A stretch of DNA of 64,000 nucleotides, from NCBI GenBank assembly GCA_025808875.1, contig CP075528.1:310001-374000 (forward strand). The letters are read 5' to 3'. Position numbers and translations under genes: made by a program. This document shows positions 51,348-59,945 of the stretch, piece by piece (within the stretch, counting starts at the first letter, position 1; each line of letters starts with the position of its first letter). The stretch comes from Enhydrobacter sp. (lineage in GTDB: Bacteria; Pseudomonadota; Alphaproteobacteria; Reyranellales; Reyranellaceae). The notes beneath the pieces are model-generated. The model searched no databases and was not told where the DNA came from. It worked only from the letters and a program-made list of their open reading frames with translations.

Positions 51348-52690
51348 CTGCCTATGCCGACCGGCTGGAGGCGCTGGCGGCCGAGGCCGCCGATCGCTGC
51401 ACCGGTTGCGGCAAGTGCTTCGAGGCCTGCCCGACGGCGCGCGAGATCGGGCTCGATCCGGGCCAGGCGGCGGCGCGCGTCGGCGAGCTGGTGGCGCTGA
51501 CCCGGCACGGCGGCGGCGCGGCCGACGGCCTGTCGCAATGGCTCGGTGCCTGCGACGGCAGCGCGCGCTGCACCGCCGCCTGCCCCGAGGAGATCAACGT
51601 CCGCCAATGGGTCACCATCGCCAAGTTGAAGGCGTTGAAGGCCGGCCGTCCGCGCGAGGAAGGCGCGGCCAACGCCGCCAACCGCTTCAGGCACATGGCG
51701 CAGGCGGTGCGGCTGCTGGCCAGCATGCAGCTGCCCTCGGAGACGCTGAAGCGCATCCTGCAGCCGGCCGAGCGGCGGACCGCGGACGTGCTCTTCTATA
51801 CGGGCTGCAACGTGTTGCGCACGCCGCACATCGTGCTCAACGTCATGGACATCCTCGACGCGCTCGGCGTCGATTTCGACGTCGTCGGCGGCACGGCCCA
51901 CTGCTGCGGCGTCTACCAGTTCCAGGAAGCCGATCTGCCGACCTACGAGCGCATGGGACATCGCACGTTCCATCGCTTCGGACAGTCGGGCGCCTCGAAA
52001 GTGCTGACCTGGTGCCCGACCTGCACCAAGAATTTCGACGAGCTGGAGGAGGCGGTCGAGCCGGGCTCGTTCGATCTCGGCCATGTCAGCGAGTTCCTCG
52101 CCGCCAACCTCGACGCCCTGAAGGCGCGATTCCGGCCCGATCAGCCGAGGCGTCGCGTCGTCATCCACGAGCATCTCGGCATCGGCGCCACCGTCGGCAG
52201 CATCCGCAACCTGCTGTCGGCGGTGCCCAACCTCGAGGTGCTCAAGCTGCCGCAGGATTCGGGTTTCTCCTATGCCTGCGGCGGCCAGGCGGCGAAGTTC
52301 AAGCAGCGCGAGCAGGCGATCCACCGGGCGCTGGCCGAGGGCGCCGTGGCGCTCGGCGCCGACACCGTCGTCACCATGTATCACTCGTGCCATCGCGCGC
52401 TGTCCGGCGCCGAGGCGGTCTATCCGCTGAAGGTGGTGAACTTCACCGACGTCGTCGCCGAGGCGCTGGGCCGCGGCGGCCATCCCGACTACTACCGGCT
52501 CTACAAGAAGGGCGGGGCGATGGACGAGGCCGTCGCGGCGGCGGCGCAGTTCCTGCAGGGCAACGGCGTGCGGCTCGACGAGAACTCGGTGAAGTCGCTC
52601 ACCGCCGACATCTTCAACGAGACCGGCCTCGCCGGATCGCGCGAGGCCTTCGCCGAGGCCTTCACGGCATTGGCGCGCCAGCCGAGCTGA
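51344..52690 (+). CDS. Fe-S-binding CCG-domain protein (heterodisulfide-reductase/GlpC-like)
   Basis: A 448-aa protein with an N-terminal pair of [4Fe-4S] motifs, CTGCGKCFEACP near residue 22 and CDGSARCTAACPEEIN near 70, followed by two CCG-type (DUF224) cysteine-rich domains: YTGCNVLRTPHIVLNVM to GGTAHCCGVYQF, CPTCTKN, and FSYACGGQAAKF with TMYHSCHRAL. Such proteins pass electrons to membrane or cytosolic dehydrogenases (HdrB/D, GlpC, glycolate oxidase GlcF). The partner dehydrogenase is not adjacent. ATG at 51344 overlaps the lipoprotein stop. The C-terminus contains a small helical part. Confidence 0.86.
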   Translation: MTAYADRLEALAAEAADRCTGCGKCFEACPTAREIGLDPGQAAARVGELVALTRHGGGAADGLSQWLGACDGSARCTAACPEEINVRQWVTIAKLKALKAGRPREEGAANAANRFRHMAQAVRLLASMQLPSETLKRILQPAERRTADVLFYTGCNVLRTPHIVLNVMDILDALGVDFDVVGGTAHCCGVYQFQEADLPTYERMGHRTFHRFGQSGASKVLTWCPTCTKNFDELEEAVEPGSFDLGHVSEFLAANLDALKARFRPDQPRRRVVIHEHLGIGATVGSIRNLLSAVPNLEVLKLPQDSGFSYACGGQAAKFKQREQAIHRALAEGAVALGADTVVTMYHSCHRALSGAEAVYPLKVVNFTDVVAEALGRGGHPDYYRLYKKGGAMDEAVAAAAQFLQGNGVRLDENSVKSLTADIFNETGLAGSREAFAEAFTALARQPS

Positions 52691-52751
52691 CTCCGGCCCG
52701 ATCGCACGAACGTTCAAGACGACCGGGCCTCTCCCGTCCCAACCTCGACCG

Positions 52752-53333
52752 ATGGTCGACACCGTCGCGATCCTCTCGCTGCTCGCGGCCGCCGCCGTCG
52801 TGATGGGAAGCCCCGGTCCGTCGACGGTGAGCGCGACCGCAGTGGGTGCGACCTTCGGCTTGCGCCGTGCATTGCCCTATGTCGCGGGCCTCGTGCTCGG
52901 CACCTTCGCCGTGCTGCTGGTGGTCGAAGCCGGCATGCTCGGCCTGCTGGCGTCCGTGCCCGCCGCGGGACCGGTTCTGGCCGTCGTGTCCGCGGCCTAC
53001 ATCCTCTATCTCGCCGTGCGCATCGCCACCGCGCCGCCGCTGTCGCGACAGGATCGGGCGACCGCCGTTCCCGGGCTCGCGGCGGGCCTCGCGCTGGCGG
53101 TCGTCAATCCCAAGGCCTATCTCGCCATTTCCGCCGTCGTGGCGGTGGCGCCGGGTGTCGGGCCGGTGCTCAAGACCGCGTTGCTCGCGGCCATGGTCGT
53201 TCTGATCCATGCGCTTTGGCTGCTGGTCGGAACAGCGTTCGCGCGCCTGCTCTACGATCCCGTGACGTCGCGCATCGCCAACGTCGGCTTGGCGGCCGTC
53301 CTGGTCGCAAGTGCCGTCCTTGCGTTCGCCTGA
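52752..53333 (+). CDS. LysE/RhtB family exporter
   Basis: A 193-aa inner-membrane protein with six predicted helices. The LysE hallmark GSPGPSTVS is at about residues 18-26; the central cytoplasmic segment is short; NPKAYLAIS and the C-terminal FARLLYDPVTSRIANVG are typical. LysE-family proteins export amino acids or derivatives. It lies just upstream of the glycine riboswitch and the gcv operon, so a role in amino-acid balance is tempting but the 87-base gap and the riboswitch argue for separate control. ATG at 52752 has no strong ribosome site. Confidence 0.88.
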   Translation: MVDTVAILSLLAAAAVVMGSPGPSTVSATAVGATFGLRRALPYVAGLVLGTFAVLLVVEAGMLGLLASVPAAGPVLAVVSAAYILYLAVRIATAPPLSRQDRATAVPGLAAGLALAVVNPKAYLAISAVVAVAPGVGPVLKTALLAAMVVLIHALWLLVGTAFARLLYDPVTSRIANVGLAAVLVASAVLAFA

Positions 53334-53344
53334 AGGCCGCACGT

Positions 53345-53370
53345 CGCGGTTTTCCCGGCTTTCTCGGGTG
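53345..53370. repeat. 9-base-phased GGAA-type repeat (minus-strand sense)
   Basis: Plus strand CGCGGTTTT, CCCGGCTTT, CTCGGG in 9-base phase; the reverse complement has CGAGAAAGC and CGGGAAAAC. It lies between the LysE gene and the glycine riboswitch, probably within the gcv promoter region. Confidence 0.4.
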
Positions 53371-53420
53371 GACGGCGGCGGACCGGCCACCTATGGTCGG
53401 GCCAACCCAGTCGAAACCTG

Positions 53421-53597
53421 TGGGAGAGTCCGCTTCGCAAGGGGCGGCGCCGAAGGAGCAACCGGCCCCGGAAACTCTCAGGCAAACGGACCGCAGGCGG
53501 ATGGGTCTCTGGAAAGCGGCGCCGCCCCGTGGGGGTGCCCACCGACGAAGTAAGGCCGCATGCGGCCGAATCTTTCAGGTCTCCGGACAGAGGGGGT
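53421..53597 (+). promoter_or_regulatory. Tandem glycine riboswitch (gcvT type)
   Basis: Two glycine aptamers in series. The first (about 53421-53495) contains GGAGAG, the core GGCGCCGAAGGAGCAA, and AACTCTCAGGCAAA with closing GGACC. The second (about 53500-53597) contains GGTCTCTGGAAAGCGG, CACCGACGAAGTAAGG and AATCTTTCAGGTCTCCGGAC, then AGAGGGGG. Order, spacing and both conserved cores match the known class. It precedes gcvT by 53 bases and is expected to turn the operon on when glycine is high. No clear terminator stem is seen, so control may be at translation. Confidence 0.95.
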
Positions 53598-53649
53598 CGC
53601 GAACGGCGCAGTCCTTGCGTCGGCGAACGCGACTCTTACGGAGACTGTC

Positions 53650-54783
53650 TTGAGCGATCCAGCCGACGGCCCCCTCAAGCGCACGCCGCTCTACGAGCTT
53701 CACCGCGAACTCGGGGCGCGCATCGTGCCCTTCGCCGGCTACGAGATGCCGGTGCAGTACCCGACCGGCATCCTGGCCGAGCACGCCCACACGCGCACCG
53801 CCGCCGGCCTCTTCGACGTCTCGCACATGGGCCGCGTGCGCTTGACCGCCCGGCCGGGCCACGATGCGGCGCGGGCACTCGAGACCCTCGTGCCCGGCGA
53901 CATCGCGGGCCTGCAGGCCGGCCAGCAGCGCTACACCCAGTTCACCGACGCCGAGGGCAACATCCTCGACGACCTGATGGTGACGTCGACCGGCGACCAT
54001 CTGTTCGTCGTCTGCAACGCCTCGTGCAAGGACGCCGACCTCGCGCACATGCAGAAGCACCTGGGCGACGAGGTCGAGGTCGAAGCGAACTTCGCCCGCG
54101 GCCTGCTCGCGCTGCAGGGGCCGAAAGCGGTCGATGCCCTGGCGCGCCTGGCGCCCGCCGCCGCCGGACTCGTCTTCATGACCGGCACCTTCGTCACCAT
54201 CGACGGCGCGCAATGCTACGTCACGCGCTCGGGCTACACCGGCGGCGACGGCTTCGAGATCTCGACGCCGGGCGATCGGACCGACGCCATCGCGCGCAAG
54301 CTGCTCGCCCAGCCGGAGGTCAAGCCGATCGGCCTCGGCGCGCGCGATTCGCTGCGCCTCGAGGCCGGCCTCTGCCTCTACGGCCATGACATCGACACGA
54401 CGACGACGCCGGTCGAGGCGGGGCTGCTGTGGAGCATCGGCAAGGACCGCCGCGCCGGCGGTGCGCGGGCCGGCGGCTTTCCCGGCGCCGCCATCGTCCT
54501 GAAGCAGATCGCCGACGGTCCGCCGCGCAAGCGGGTCGGCCTGCTGCCCGAGGGCAAGGCCATCGCGCGCGAGGGCGCCGAGATCGCCATCGACGGCAAG
54601 GTCGTCGGCAAGGTGACCTCGGGCGGCTTCTCGCCGACCCTCGGCCGCGCCGTCGCCATGGGCTATGTCGCGCGCGCCCATGCGGTCAACGGCACCAAGG
54701 TCGGGCTGCTGGTGCGCGGCAAGCCGGTGCCGGCCGAGATCGTGCCGATGCCTTTCGTCAAACACGCCTACTACCGCGGATAG
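53650..54783 (+). CDS. gcvT: Glycine cleavage T protein (aminomethyltransferase)
   Basis: Transfers the aminomethyl carbon to tetrahydrofolate; 377 aa. [51 protein letters not shown] and [20 protein letters not shown] are typical. TTG at 53650 has CGGAG seven bases upstream and gives the normal N-terminus. The longer ATG-led frame begins inside the riboswitch and is rejected. First gene of gcvT-gcvH-gcvPA-gcvPB. Confidence 0.96.
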   Translation: MSDPADGPLKRTPLYELHRELGARIVPFAGYEMPVQYPTGILAEHAHTRTAAGLFDVSHMGRVRLTARPGHDAARALETLVPGDIAGLQAGQQRYTQFTDAEGNILDDLMVTSTGDHLFVVCNASCKDADLAHMQKHLGDEVEVEANFARGLLALQGPKAVDALARLAPAAAGLVFMTGTFVTIDGAQCYVTRSGYTGGDGFEISTPGDRTDAIARKLLAQPEVKPIGLGARDSLRLEAGLCLYGHDIDTTTTPVEAGLLWSIGKDRRAGGARAGGFPGAAIVLKQIADGPPRKRVGLLPEGKAIAREGAEIAIDGKVVGKVTSGGFSPTLGRAVAMGYVARAHAVNGTKVGLLVRGKPVPAEIVPMPFVKHAYYRG

Positions 54784-54792
54784 GAGTCTTCG

Positions 54793-55170
54793 ATGGCCGA
54801 CGTCAGATACACCAATGAACACGAATGGATCCGGGTCGAAGGCGACGTCGGCACCGTGGGCATCAGCGACTATGCGCAGGAGCAGCTGGGCGACGTGGTG
54901 TTCGTCGACGTGCCGCAGGCCGGCCGCAAGGTCGCCAAGGGCGAATCGGTGGCGGTGGTCGAATCTGTCAAGGCGGCATCCGACATCTACGCGCCGGTGT
55001 CGGGCGAGGTAACGGAATCGAACGCCGCGCTCGCCGATTCGCCGGGCGACGTCAACGCCGAGCCGATGGGCAAGGGCTGGTTCTTCAAGCTCAGGCTGTC
55101 CGACAAGTCCGAGCTCGACGGCCTGATGGACGACAAGGCCTACGCCGCATTCGTGAAGGGCCTTTCCTGA
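54793..55170 (+). CDS. gcvH: Glycine cleavage H protein
   Basis: Lipoylated carrier, 125 aa. The lipoyl lysine is K60 in [19 protein letters not shown]. The start [20 protein letters not shown] and the end [12 protein letters not shown] are complete. ATG at 54793 is nine bases after the gcvT stop, with TAGGAG upstream. The stop overlaps the gcvPA start by one base (TGATG). Confidence 0.97.
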   Translation: MADVRYTNEHEWIRVEGDVGTVGISDYAQEQLGDVVFVDVPQAGRKVAKGESVAVVESVKAASDIYAPVSGEVTESNAALADSPGDVNAEPMGKGWFFKLRLSDKSELDGLMDDKAYAAFVKGLS

Positions 55171-56516
55171 TGCGCTATCTCCCCCTCACGGATTCCGACC
55201 GCCGCGAGATGCTCCAGGCGATCGGCGCCAGGTCGGTCGACGAGTTGTTCAGGGACGTGCCGGCCTCGGCCCGCCTCGGCGCCAAGGTCGGTGGCCTGCC
55301 CGACCACCAGGGCGAGCTCGAGGTCGAGCGCGCCTTCCAGGCCTATGCCGCGAAGAACGTGTCGCCGGCCGCCGCGCCGTTCTTCATCGGCGCCGGCGCC
55401 TATCGCCATCATGTGCCGTCGACCGTCGACTACATGATTCAGCGCGGCGAATTCCTCACCTCCTACACGCCCTACCAGCCCGAGATCACGCAGGGCACTC
55501 TGCAGTATCTCTTCGAGTTCCAGACGCAGGTGACCTTGCTCACCGGCATGGATGTGGCGAACGCCTCGATGTACGACGGCTCGACCGGCACGACCGAGGC
55601 CGTGCTGATGGCCAACCGGGTCACCCGGCGCCACAAGGCGCTGATCTCTGGCGGGTTGCATCCGCAGTACCGCAGCATCATCGAGACCACCGGCAAGTGG
55701 GAGGGCTTCGAATCGGTGGTCGGCAAGCCCGACGCCGAGGGGCTTGAGGATCTGATCGCCCGGGTCGACAAGGAGACCTCCTGCGTCGTCGTGCAGAATC
55801 CGAGCTTCTTCGGCCATGTGCGCGACTTCTCCCGGCTTGCCGAGGCCTGCCATGCCGCTGGCGCGCTCCTGATCGTGGTCGTCACGGAAGTCGTCTCTCT
55901 CGGCCTGCTCAAGCCGCCGGGCGAGATGGGCGCCGACATCGTGGTCTGCGAGGGCCAGTCGATCGGCAACGGTCTCGGCTTCGGCGGCCCCTATGTCGGC
56001 CTGTTCGCCACGCGCGACAAGTACGTGCGCCAGATGCCCGGACGCCTCGTCGGCGAGACCGTCGACGCCGATGGCCGGCGCGGTTTCGTGCTGACGCTCT
56101 CGACGCGCGAGCAGCACATCCGCCGTGAGAAGGCGACGTCGAACATCTGCACCAACGCCGGCCTGTGCGCGCTCGCCTTCACCGTGCATCTCACGCTGCT
56201 CGGCGAGGCGGGTTTCCGGCGCCTTGCCGAGCTCAACCATGCCAAGGCCAGCGAGCTCGCCGACCGCATTGGCGCGTTGCCCGGCGTGAAGGTGCTGAAC
56301 GACAGCTTCTTCAACGAATTCACCGTCGCCCTGCCGAAACCCGCGGCCCCGGTGGTCGAGGCGTTGGCGGCGAAGCGCATCCTCGGCGGCCTGCCGGTCT
56401 CGCGGCTGCTGCCCGGCGACAAATCGGTCGAGAACCTGCTGCTGGTCGCCGTCACCGAGACGGCGACGGAGGCGGGCATGGCGCCGCTCCTCGCCGGCCT
56501 GAAGGAGGTGCTGTGA
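55170..56516 (+). CDS. gcvPA: Glycine dehydrogenase (decarboxylating) subunit 1
   Basis: Non-catalytic partner of the split P protein, 448 aa. [20 protein letters not shown] opens it; [20 protein letters not shown] and [20 protein letters not shown] and [19 protein letters not shown] follow. The split PA/PB form is common in alphaproteobacteria and others. ATG at 55170 overlaps the gcvH stop, and its stop is shared with the gcvPB start region (TGATG), so subunits are made together. Confidence 0.96.
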   Translation: MRYLPLTDSDRREMLQAIGARSVDELFRDVPASARLGAKVGGLPDHQGELEVERAFQAYAAKNVSPAAAPFFIGAGAYRHHVPSTVDYMIQRGEFLTSYTPYQPEITQGTLQYLFEFQTQVTLLTGMDVANASMYDGSTGTTEAVLMANRVTRRHKALISGGLHPQYRSIIETTGKWEGFESVVGKPDAEGLEDLIARVDKETSCVVVQNPSFFGHVRDFSRLAEACHAAGALLIVVVTEVVSLGLLKPPGEMGADIVVCEGQSIGNGLGFGGPYVGLFATRDKYVRQMPGRLVGETVDADGRRGFVLTLSTREQHIRREKATSNICTNAGLCALAFTVHLTLLGEAGFRRLAELNHAKASELADRIGALPGVKVLNDSFFNEFTVALPKPAAPVVEALAAKRILGGLPVSRLLPGDKSVENLLLVAVTETATEAGMAPLLAGLKEVL

Positions 56517-58096
56517 TGTCGGCGTCCCAGGATCGCTCCCAGGGCCGCGCCGGCGGCATCGTATCGGGTGGCGCCGCGGCGCCCGCCACCTTCACCGGCA
56601 ATCGCGGTCTGCAGATCGAGGAGCCGTTGATCTTCGAGATGGGTCAGCCCGGCCGTTGCGGCGTCGACCTGCCGGAACCGCCCAAGGTGAAGGATCGCCT
56701 GAACGGCCTGCGCCGCACCGGCGAGATCGGCCTGCCGGGCCTCAGCGAGCCGCAGGTCGTGCAGCACTACACGCGGCTCAGCCAGAAGAACTACGCCATC
56801 GACATGGGCGTCTATCCGCTGGGCTCGTGCACCATGAAGCACAATCCCCGGATCAACGAGAAGGTGGCCCGCCTGCCCGGCATCGGCGACTTGCACCCCC
56901 TGCAGCCGGTGTCGACGGTGCAGGGTGCGCTCGAGCTGATCGACGCGCTGGCGCATTGGCTGAAGACGCTGACCGGCATGCCGGCCGTGGCCATGTCGCC
57001 CGCCGCCGGCGCGCATGGCGAGATGTGCGGCATGATGGCAATCGCCGCCGCGCTCGACGCCAAGGGCGAGCGCGGCAAGCGGCGTGTCGTGCTGGCGCCC
57101 GAATCGGCGCACGGCACCAACCCGGCGACGGCGGCGGCGCTCGGCTTCACCGTCAAGCCGATCCCTGCGAACGAGCGCGGCCGCGTCGATCTGGCGGCGC
57201 TCAAGGCGGCACTCGGGCCCGATGTGGCGGCGATCATGCTGACCAATCCCAACACCTGCGGTCTGTTCGAGAGCGAGATCGTCGACATCGCCAAGGCGGT
57301 GCATGACGCCGGCGCCTACTTCTACTGCGACGGCGCCAACTTCAACGCCATCGTCGGCCGCGTGCGCCCGGGCGATCTCGGCATCGACTGCATGCACATC
57401 AACCTGCACAAGACCTTCTCGACGCCGCACGGCGGCGGCGGCCCGGGGGCGGGGCCGGTGGTGCTGTCGGCGGCTCTCGCGCCCTACGCGCCCTATCCCT
57501 GGATCGTGAAGCAGGGCGACAAATGGACCATCGCCGAGGACGGTGCGGCGGTCGGCGGCAGGCCGCTCGGACGGCTGAAGGCCTTCCACGGCCAGATGGG
57601 CATGTTCACCCGTGCGCTCGCCTACATCCTGAGCCACGGCGCCGACGGGCTGAAGCAGGCGGCCGAGGACGCGGTCCTCTCCGCCAACTATGTGATGGCC
57701 TCGCTCAAGGACATCATGACGCCCGCCTTCGAGGGACCGTGCATGCACGAGTGCCTGTTCGACGACGGCTTCCTCAAGGACACCGGCGTGAGCACGCTCG
57801 ACTTCGCCAAGGCGATGATCGACGAGGGCTACCATCCGATGACGATGTACTTCCCGCTGGTGGTGCATGGCGCGATGCTGATCGAGCCGACCGAAAGCCA
57901 GGCCAAGGAAGACGTCGACCAGTTCATCGGCGCCCTGCGCTCGCTCGCCGAGCGTGCGCGGAGCGGCACGGCGGCCGACGACTTCAAGGCGGCGCCGCGC
58001 TTTTCGCCCCGGCGGCGACTCGACGAGACCCTGGCGGCGCGCAAGCCCGTGCTGCGTTGGCGGCCTGGCAGCAATTTCAAGCAGGCGGCGGAATAG
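56516..58096 (+). CDS. gcvPB: Glycine dehydrogenase (decarboxylating) subunit 2
   Basis: Pyridoxal-phosphate-bearing subunit of the split P protein, 526 aa. LGSCTMKHNPRINEKVA is the glycine-rich block; the PLP lysine is in HINLHKTFSTPHGGGGPG; GTNPATAAALGF and YPLVVHGAMLIEPTE-like PLVVHGAMLIEPTES are present. ATG at 56516 has AAGGAGG nine bases upstream. It ends the operon; a 10-bp hairpin follows at 58101. PA and PB together release CO2 from glycine and load the aminomethyl group on H protein. Confidence 0.96.
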   Translation: MSASQDRSQGRAGGIVSGGAAAPATFTGNRGLQIEEPLIFEMGQPGRCGVDLPEPPKVKDRLNGLRRTGEIGLPGLSEPQVVQHYTRLSQKNYAIDMGVYPLGSCTMKHNPRINEKVARLPGIGDLHPLQPVSTVQGALELIDALAHWLKTLTGMPAVAMSPAAGAHGEMCGMMAIAAALDAKGERGKRRVVLAPESAHGTNPATAAALGFTVKPIPANERGRVDLAALKAALGPDVAAIMLTNPNTCGLFESEIVDIAKAVHDAGAYFYCDGANFNAIVGRVRPGDLGIDCMHINLHKTFSTPHGGGGPGAGPVVLSAALAPYAPYPWIVKQGDKWTIAEDGAAVGGRPLGRLKAFHGQMGMFTRALAYILSHGADGLKQAAEDAVLSANYVMASLKDIMTPAFEGPCMHECLFDDGFLKDTGVSTLDFAKAMIDEGYHPMTMYFPLVVHGAMLIEPTESQAKEDVDQFIGALRSLAERARSGTAADDFKAAPRFSPRRRLDETLAARKPVLRWRPGSNFKQAAE

Positions 58097-58100
58097 GGAA

Positions 58101-58124
58101 TGGGGGACCCGTGAGGGTCCCCCA
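58101..58124 (+). terminator. Hairpin after gcvPB
   Basis: TGGGGGACCC, loop GTGA, GGGTCCCCCA: a 10-bp perfect stem six bases after the gcvPB stop. No real T-run follows (ATGTCTG), so it may end the transcript weakly or protect its 3' end. Both the gcv operon and the convergent small gene could use it. Confidence 0.55.
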
Positions 58125-58142
58125 TGTCTGCTCGAGCGGGCG

Positions 58143-58352
58143 CTACGACTGCTTGCACGACGACGCGGGCAGGCCGCGTTCCGTCGCCGCCTTCACGCAT
58201 TCCTCCATGCTCGTGAATGCGTTGGCCTGCGCGGGCGCCGACTGCACGGTCTGCGCCGCGTGGTTGCCCTTGTCCTCGGACAGGACGTCCACGGTCGTGG
58301 CGCCGAGAGTGAACGCACCAGCGCCGATGGCGATCAAAAAGAAGAGCGGCAT
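58143..58352 (-). CDS. Small secreted or anchored protein (69 aa)
   Basis: Unrecognised 69-aa protein. An N-terminal hydrophobic stretch (MPLFFLIAIGAGAFTLGATT) is followed by a soluble part with two cysteines, in EECVKAATERG and ASSCKQS. ATG at 58352 has GAAGGAG seven bases upstream, so the start is well supported. It converges with the gcv operon. Likely periplasmic or membrane-tethered; the cysteine pair may form a disulfide. No function can be given. Confidence 0.65.
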   Translation of the reverse strand: MPLFFLIAIGAGAFTLGATTVDVLSEDKGNHAAQTVQSAPAQANAFTSMEECVKAATERGLPASSCKQS

Positions 58353-58563
58353 GGCAAACTCCTTCGTTGCTTGACCTGCGCCGTGAGGCGCCGTCGACGA
58401 GAACGCGGGCAGGTCGGGCAGGTGGCGCGGGCCCCGGCCGCCAGGAGTGCCGATAACACGCCGATGACATGCAACCCGTGCGGCTGTTGCGCTCCGGCAA
58501 CAGGGCGCGACCCGGCCGTAGCCGTGCTAGGCTGGCGCCCAGGGACATTGGAAGCGGGTCGAG

Positions 58564-59205
58564 GTGCAGATCGTGGAAGCGTTGAGCGTTCTCTTGCCGG
58601 TGTTCGCGGTTTTCATCCCGGCGCTCCTCCTGCCGGGGCCGGATTTCGTCGGCGTCGTGCGTTCCTCGATGACGCGCGGCACGGCGGCGGGCCTCATGAC
58701 CACGATCGGCGTGTCGGTCGGGCTCGGCATGTACGTGGCCCTGAGCCTGCTCGGCCTCTCGGCGGTGCTCATCGAATACCAGTGGCTCACCTGGGCGGTG
58801 CGCGTTCTGGGCGGCGCCTACCTGATCTGGCTCGGCATCAAGCTGCTGCGCGCCAGGCCCGCGACCCTCGACGAGACGGAGGTGCGGGGACCAGTGCGCG
58901 GCAATGCGCTCCTCTTCGGCTTTCTCGTCACCCTCACCAACCCCAAGGCGATCGTGCTGTTCGCCAGTGTGTTTGCCACCGCCGTCACCGCCAGCACGCC
59001 GGTCTGGTTGATGGCGCTGATGATCGCCCTGGTGATGGCAAGCTCGCTCGTCTGGTACTCGATCGTGTCGCTCTTCATGTCGTCGGCACCGGTGATGCGC
59101 CGTTTCCGCCATGCCAGGCACTGGATCGAGCGGGTGGCGGGCGCGTCCTTCGTGCTGATCGGCGGTCGGGTCATTGCCGACGCGCGAAACCCGGTCACGC
59201 CGTAG
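58564..59205 (+). CDS. LysE/RhtB family exporter
   Basis: A 213-aa amino-acid exporter-type membrane protein. LLLPGPDFVGVV is the PGPDF hallmark; GGAYLIWLGIKLLRAR and TLTNPKAIVLFASVF are typical, as is a C-terminal VAGASFVLIGGRVI. GTG at 58564 is chosen; a second GTG three codons on is also possible. The 211 bases upstream (58353-58563) hold one block of 9-base-phased GGGCAG-type repeat near 58401-58430. It converges with vapC (stops three bases apart). Confidence 0.88.
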   Translation: MQIVEALSVLLPVFAVFIPALLLPGPDFVGVVRSSMTRGTAAGLMTTIGVSVGLGMYVALSLLGLSAVLIEYQWLTWAVRVLGGAYLIWLGIKLLRARPATLDETEVRGPVRGNALLFGFLVTLTNPKAIVLFASVFATAVTASTPVWLMALMIALVMASSLVWYSIVSLFMSSAPVMRRFRHARHWIERVAGASFVLIGGRVIADARNPVTP

Positions 59206-59207
59206 GG

Positions 59208-59609
59208 TCAGACTGCCGGCTCGATATCGGTCTTGGTGAAGTCGTCTCCCTTGAACAACAGGGAAATGCCGCGATTTCGGGCCATGGCGTAGGCGAAGCA
59301 ATCGGCGAGATTGAGCTGGGCCGGATGGCCTCGGCCCTTGCCGTATCGCGCAAACGCAACGAGCGCCGTTTGCGCCTCCTCTGCCGTGAGCGGCATGCAT
59401 TGGATACTGGCGATGCGCAGGAACTCCAGAACGTCGGCCGACGCTTCCTCGATCGTCGCGTGTCGCGTGCGGCAAAGCCCGAGCGTCGCCTCGAACACCG
59501 CAATGGCGGAAGTCAGCGCCGATCCGTTGCGCTCGATGGCGTCGGCGAGAAGCTCCGCTTCGGGTTCGCGATCGAGGATGGCGACGATGGCCGATGCGTC
59601 GACGAACAT
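59208..59609 (-). CDS. vapC: VapC-type toxin (PIN-domain ribonuclease)
   Basis: A 133-aa PIN-domain protein. The metal-binding acids are D4 in MFVDASAIVAIL, the glutamate in VFEATLGLC, and the aspartate in QLNLADCFAYAMA; the final strand is ISLLFKGDDFTKTDI. PIN toxins cleave RNA. Its start overlaps the antitoxin stop by one base (TGATG), giving a standard type II toxin-antitoxin pair in which the antitoxin is made first. Symbol given for the family, not a specific ortholog. Confidence 0.92.
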   Translation of the reverse strand: MFVDASAIVAILDREPEAELLADAIERNGSALTSAIAVFEATLGLCRTRHATIEEASADVLEFLRIASIQCMPLTAEEAQTALVAFARYGKGRGHPAQLNLADCFAYAMARNRGISLLFKGDDFTKTDIEPAV

Positions 59610-59848
59610 CAGCCGTCGTCGCTCAAGTCGTCGTAGAACTTCTTGTCCGCCGCCAGTCCCGTGGCGGGACGTTTCCCGATTCGATCCTGGATCGGTCGGA
59701 GCCGCTCCCGCAGGGGAATGGCCTGATCGAGACGCCGAAGCTCGTTCTCCAGTGCGAGCTTCACCGCTTCGGTCTTGTTCACGCGTTTGCGCGACGCCAG
59801 CGCCTCGGCGAGGCGGTTGACCTCTTCGCTGCGAATCGTCAGAGGCAT
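59609..59848 (-). CDS. vapB: VapB-type antitoxin (PSK-like RHH)
   Basis: A 79-aa antitoxin of the PSK/Rv0623-like ribbon-helix-helix type. MPLTIRSEEVNRLAEALASR forms the DNA-binding strand and helix, NKTEAVKLALENELRR the second helix, and the acidic tail KKFYDDLSDDG should block the toxin active site. It lies directly upstream of vapC. A perfect 8-base-arm inverted repeat lies 30 bases upstream, likely its operator. Confidence 0.9.
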   Translation of the reverse strand: MPLTIRSEEVNRLAEALASRKRVNKTEAVKLALENELRRLDQAIPLRERLRPIQDRIGKRPATGLAADKKFYDDLSDDG

Positions 59849-59860
59849 CTGGGCATCTTT

Positions 59861-59899
59861 GTATATACTATATTACAATGTCGTATTTACGTACGACAT
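59861..59899 (-). promoter_or_regulatory. vapBC promoter/operator
   Basis: The inverted repeat ATGTCGTA-N6-TACGACAT spans 59878-59899. Between it and vapB is an A/T-rich stretch (59861-59876, with TATATAC and TATATTAC) that stands out from the GC-rich surroundings and probably holds the -10 element. Autoregulation by VapBC is expected. Confidence 0.65.
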
Positions 59900-59945
59900 G
59901 GTCAAGTCCCTTGCCTGATGAAGACTATCTAAGTATTTGCAGGAA

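Noticed and set aside
53560..53649. ATG start for gcvT at 53560
   Set aside because: It lies inside the second glycine aptamer; TTG at 53650 has a ribosome site and gives the normal N-terminus.
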